Positions 61,080-64,000 of a stretch of DNA of 64,000 nt are shown here, in pieces. How positions within the stretch are numbered: position 1 is the stretch's first letter; each line of letters opens with the position of its first letter. The position numbers were made by a program, and so were the translations under genes. Source of the stretch: Lepeophtheirus salmonis (lineage: Eukaryota; Arthropoda; Copepoda; Siphonostomatoida; Caligidae); contig NC_052135.2 in assembly GCF_016086655.4 (NCBI RefSeq), positions 71,955,702 to 72,019,701 on the forward strand. The letters run 5' to 3'. Under the pieces are notes generated by a model. That model did not search any database. It worked only from the letters and a program-made list of their open reading frames with translations, and was not told where the DNA came from.

Positions 61080-62100
61080 TAATTAAATTTTTATTCGTAT
61101 AACTGTCGGAATATTATAATTGTTAATCTTTTTATTGGGGATGTTATATGGCCTCCCCTTCCTCATAATTGAGTTGAGTGTGTCTTCTCCAAGTTGATTT
61201 TGAACCATAATTATCAAGGGGTGAGTAATTTCATTTTTTAACCAATCGTCTATTGTTCTACAACTAAGAAATGTCTTTACATTTTCAGGTATTTTTATTT
61301 GGAGAAGCTTACTCTCATGGAACAAGGCCGCCTTCTTATCTCGAGTCAATACATCTTCCTCGACTCTTTAGGTATACTTTGTATCTCTCTCTATGCTGAG
61401 CATTGAATTCCCCCCACCAGTGGATTATTCTTTGCCATAGAAATATCCCTCCCTTGACATGATAGCAACAAAATGCTCCATTGTGTCCCAATATCGATCA
61501 TACCAAGGCCACCTAGACACTTTGGAGTGAATAGTCTTCTCAATCCTACCGTTTTGCAAAACAAATAAGTTCCCTCCCTTTCTGCCTCCATATTTGAATC
61601 TGTATGTCGTTATAGGCCATGCATCTTATAAGTTGGTTCACTCTTGGAATGACTACCATGTTCCAACATTTAATTCACTCTTAAACGGTGACTCTATATT
61701 TTGTTAGTTCTTGAATTAAGCAATCTATATTTTCATGGACTCTTTCAATATTTTCAGCACCCATACCTCTATATGAGATTGGATTTCCCCTCCACGATGA
61801 CTGTATCTGCTAGTTTGAACGATTTTAAAGTATAAGGTATAGTGGACATATATTAAATCAATTGAGATTTAAATATATTTTTTTTCAGGATGACTTCTTA
61901 TGAAAATTGCCAATTATATTATGAAGCTTTGAAGCATTCTCAGTGATGTTTTTCCCACTTAGGATGACAGTGCAATCATCTGACAAAGAAAATATTAGTC
62001 ATCTTTTTTCTTCCTATTTCCATCCCTTCAAGACATGTATCCATTGTATTCTGGATTTGTGCAAGAGTAAGAGTTGTTATGTTTTCCAAGTGGTCCTTTG
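61080..62100 (-). mobile_element. 5'-truncated LINE with RT palm and C-terminal part
   Basis: The minus strand reads from about 62060: 'CLEGMEIGRKKMTNIFF', then in the next frame 'SDDCTVILSGKNITENASKL' (the RT xADD box, Ala to Ser; DD codons at 61975-61980). It continues with 'GMGAENIERVHENIDCLIQE' and 'CWNMVVIPRVNQLIRC' (connection region), 'LFTPKCLGGLGMIDIGTQ' (about 61500) and a long open C-terminus 61349-61083 with 'LLQIKIPENVKTFLSCRTID' and 'YNIPTVIRIKI'. Everything 5' of the palm is absent, as is typical of truncated LINE insertion. It is a different lineage from the LINE at 8.6-11.4 kb. Confidence 0.75.
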
Positions 62101-62133
62101 AAACTGAACACTTTCTAATTAAATAATTTATTA

Positions 62134-62925
62134 GGGTTGAGTGATTTAAAATATTTCATATTTCGATATATTAGAGCCTCAACAATTAGTCTCAGAACAA
62201 AAAAACTAAAACTACAAATATTCAAATTAGATCTGTTGAATATAAATATAGCTGGAGTAAAATAAGAGAAAACAACTATAACAACCTCAAAAACTAGGGC
62301 TCTCTAGCTTACGTGATCGACAAATTTGTATTTGCGCACTCCTGGAAGTTGAGTGTCTCTAGGACCACCGTCTACTATGTCAGCACGTGGTCAACATTGG
62401 AGATGAATGAGGGCGAACTGGACCAGGATGACATAAAGAAAACAGCTAATTTCCTCAACCACATGAAGGTCTTTAAAAGAGATGTCAGGCTTTCACAGCA
62501 GAAAGTCCAGAGATCTATAAAAAAATTGAGTAGAAAGTCTTTTGTGTGGGTGGAGTAGCCCCTTTTGACACCAGCAGTCAAATAAACCCATCTCCTCCAT
62601 AGCAAGACCCTGATGCTAACAATCGTTGGATGCAGGGGGAAAGGAAGGCATGCAGAGCCCATCTTTCAAACGCAGAGGCCCTCAAAGCCTATGTCATACA
62701 GCAATAGGACGCCATGCCATCAGAATACATCCTCAGCAGGTTCCAGAACTTTTGCTCCTGCATGAAAGTCATCATTGCACTTAAGGAAGGCTACATAAAT
62801 AATAAAGAGAGCTCAGGCACACATCTATTTATGGTATAAGTTTTTGAAATTGTATTCTTAAATAATAAATTATATCTTGTTAAAATTTAAAATTCAAACT
62901 TTTCAAATTTTCATTAAACACTTTA
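62134..62925 (+). mobile_element. Deleted mariner family copy 5 (non-autonomous, larger deletion)
   Basis: About 790 bp between worn inverted tips ('gggttgagtgatttaaaata' at 62134; 'tcaaattttcattaaacact' ending about 62925). The + strand is open from 62313 to 62558. It encodes 'WKLSVSRTTVYYVSTWSTLE', 'DQDDIKKTANFLNHMKVFKR' and 'VQRSIKKLSRKSFVWVE', the two N-terminal DNA-binding motifs. Shortly after, the C-terminus appears: 'NAEALKAYVIQQ.DAMPSEY' and 'CMKVIIALKEGYINN'. The deleted part is larger than in the sister copies and removes the segment around their junction. Confidence 0.75.
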
Positions 62926-63339
62926 TATTTTCCTTTATTATTTATTTTTTATAAAAAAAATTACTGACAATTTACAGCCTTACTAGTACCGTCTGGCCTT
63001 CCGTTGATTACAACCCTTAATTATATTTAATAATATCAACTGTGCAAATTTCTCTGTACCAAGTAATTTTATAACGACTAATAAACATATGTACAAAAAG
63101 TTATTTGCCAAATAAAACATTTGCAATACATATACTTATTTGCAATTGCATATATGCACAAAATGAAACCTACTATTGAAATTTGGAAAAAATCCTATGA
63201 ATATTAGTTGATCAAATATATTTCAGGGCTTAATTAATTAAAAAACTATGCACTAAGTAACTTCATTTGTGAACATATGGTATTTTTGGTTTGATGAAAG
63301 GCATACACCCAAATTACATTCTTTTTTTAGCATAATGAA
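62926..63339. other. AT-rich stretch without recognised features
   Basis: Nothing beyond AT-rich sequence was seen. Confidence 0.5.
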
Positions 63340-64000
63340 ACTTAATATTTTGCAAATATACTTGTACTTAGCTTTAATAAGTATTTAATTGAAAAGTGAT
63401 ATACTGGGGTAACAAAAATTGGATTTATCAGTAAAAACATAAATAGCACATCAGTAGTCCATGGATTTAAATCCAGGGAGATTCTTGGCAATTCTTCTTT
63501 AGACGAAAAGCTTGTTAAATTCACTGTGAGTTAGTCATGCGTGATATTGACAAAACCAATAACGTCTTTCCCTCCTCCCAAATACGTGGCCTGACCATTA
63601 AAAACGCCGATTGTAGTGATTTGTACACACACAAGGGTGAAGTTCATTTTTAAAATTTGAGAAAGCTTAGCTCCGAGAGTAGAAATTTTTATATCATGAA
63701 GCAAAGACATGATATATAAATTTTGAATAGTTTAAAAAAAATCTTATTGTCTGTGAAGACAAGGACAAACGCTGTGACCGCTTTATCTTTCTTTAACAAC
63801 TCAAAAGCACATTCAATTTTTTTTTCTTCATTTGGGCCTCAGGAAGCATTTGGGTGTGCGTTTTTTTGTAAGCAAAAACCATAAGATTATTCCCTAAAAA
63901 TTCCTGCATGGTTGATATACCCATGTTATGGTTCAGATGACCTCTTGCCATTTCCTCAGATTTTTCTCCTTCACAGATTTGATGACCTTTAGCGTCCTGA
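63340..64000 (-). mobile_element. Mariner-type relic, cut by window end
   Basis: From the window edge downward the minus strand reads 'VIKSVKEKNLRKWQEVI', 'NMGISTMQEFLGNNLMVFAY', 'KKTHTQMLPEAQMKK', 'AFELLKKDKAVTAFVLVFTD' and 'NKIF'. That is the second DNA-binding motif followed by the first catalytic Asp box (FTDEKIF with Glu changed to Asn) at 63739-63765. At 63459-63480 'LPRISLDLNPW' corresponds to 'WPPSSPDLNP', with the third Asp kept. The spacing between the two boxes is shorter than in intact elements, so part of the core is lost. The N-terminus lies outside the window. Confidence 0.65.

Overview
The window looks like a nuclear genomic segment from an invertebrate animal. It is very AT-rich, has no operon structure and no long intact bacterial-type genes, and is crowded with decayed transposable elements whose closest remembered relatives are arthropod families (Tc1/mariner, piggyBac, Helitron, LINE, Ty3/Gypsy). 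The mariner and LINE fragments resemble those I associate with parasitic copepods such as the salmon louse. That assignment is inference from memory, not a database result. No rRNA, tRNA or CRISPR array was recognised.

One convincing host gene lies on the + strand. Three exons, at about 15515-15672, 21897-22258 and 26888-27721, have canonical AG/GT borders and compatible phases. They encode about 450 residues of an unrecognised protein, the 5' part of which was not found. Its C-terminal half is acidic, Ser-rich and probably disordered, and it ends in a PDZ-ligand-like tail. Two poly(A) signals follow the stop. Its two introns (6.2 and 4.6 kb) hold mariner, Helitron and tandem-repeat elements.

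Left part (1-15 kb): copies of a dispersed repeat (R1), mariner C-terminal scraps, a Gypsy integrase fragment, a long decayed LINE (zinc-knuckle ORF at 6.35 kb; endonuclease/RT ORF at 8.6-11.4 kb with a YADD box), a 43-bp inverted repeat and a piggyBac-like element. Middle (15-30 kb): the gene, a mariner, a Helitron helicase relic broken by a mariner piece, a repeat with a tandem core, and paired repeats R3/R4. Right part (30-64 kb): many mariner relics, more piggyBac and Helitron relics, unidentified coding-like stretches, and a second LINE with an SDDC box.

The most notable pattern is that the Tc1/mariner copies are repeatedly internally deleted. They keep the N-terminal helix-turn-helix part and the C-terminal part and lack the middle of the catalytic domain. 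Five copies (28.2, 38.9, 43.6, 60.0 and 62.1 kb) belong to one family; four appear to share one deletion junction, which suggests a non-autonomous lineage spread by an active relative elsewhere. Large stretches (16.5-20.8, 30.3-33.9, 36.5-38.9, 45.6-49.0, 57.3-60.0 kb) show nothing I can support.
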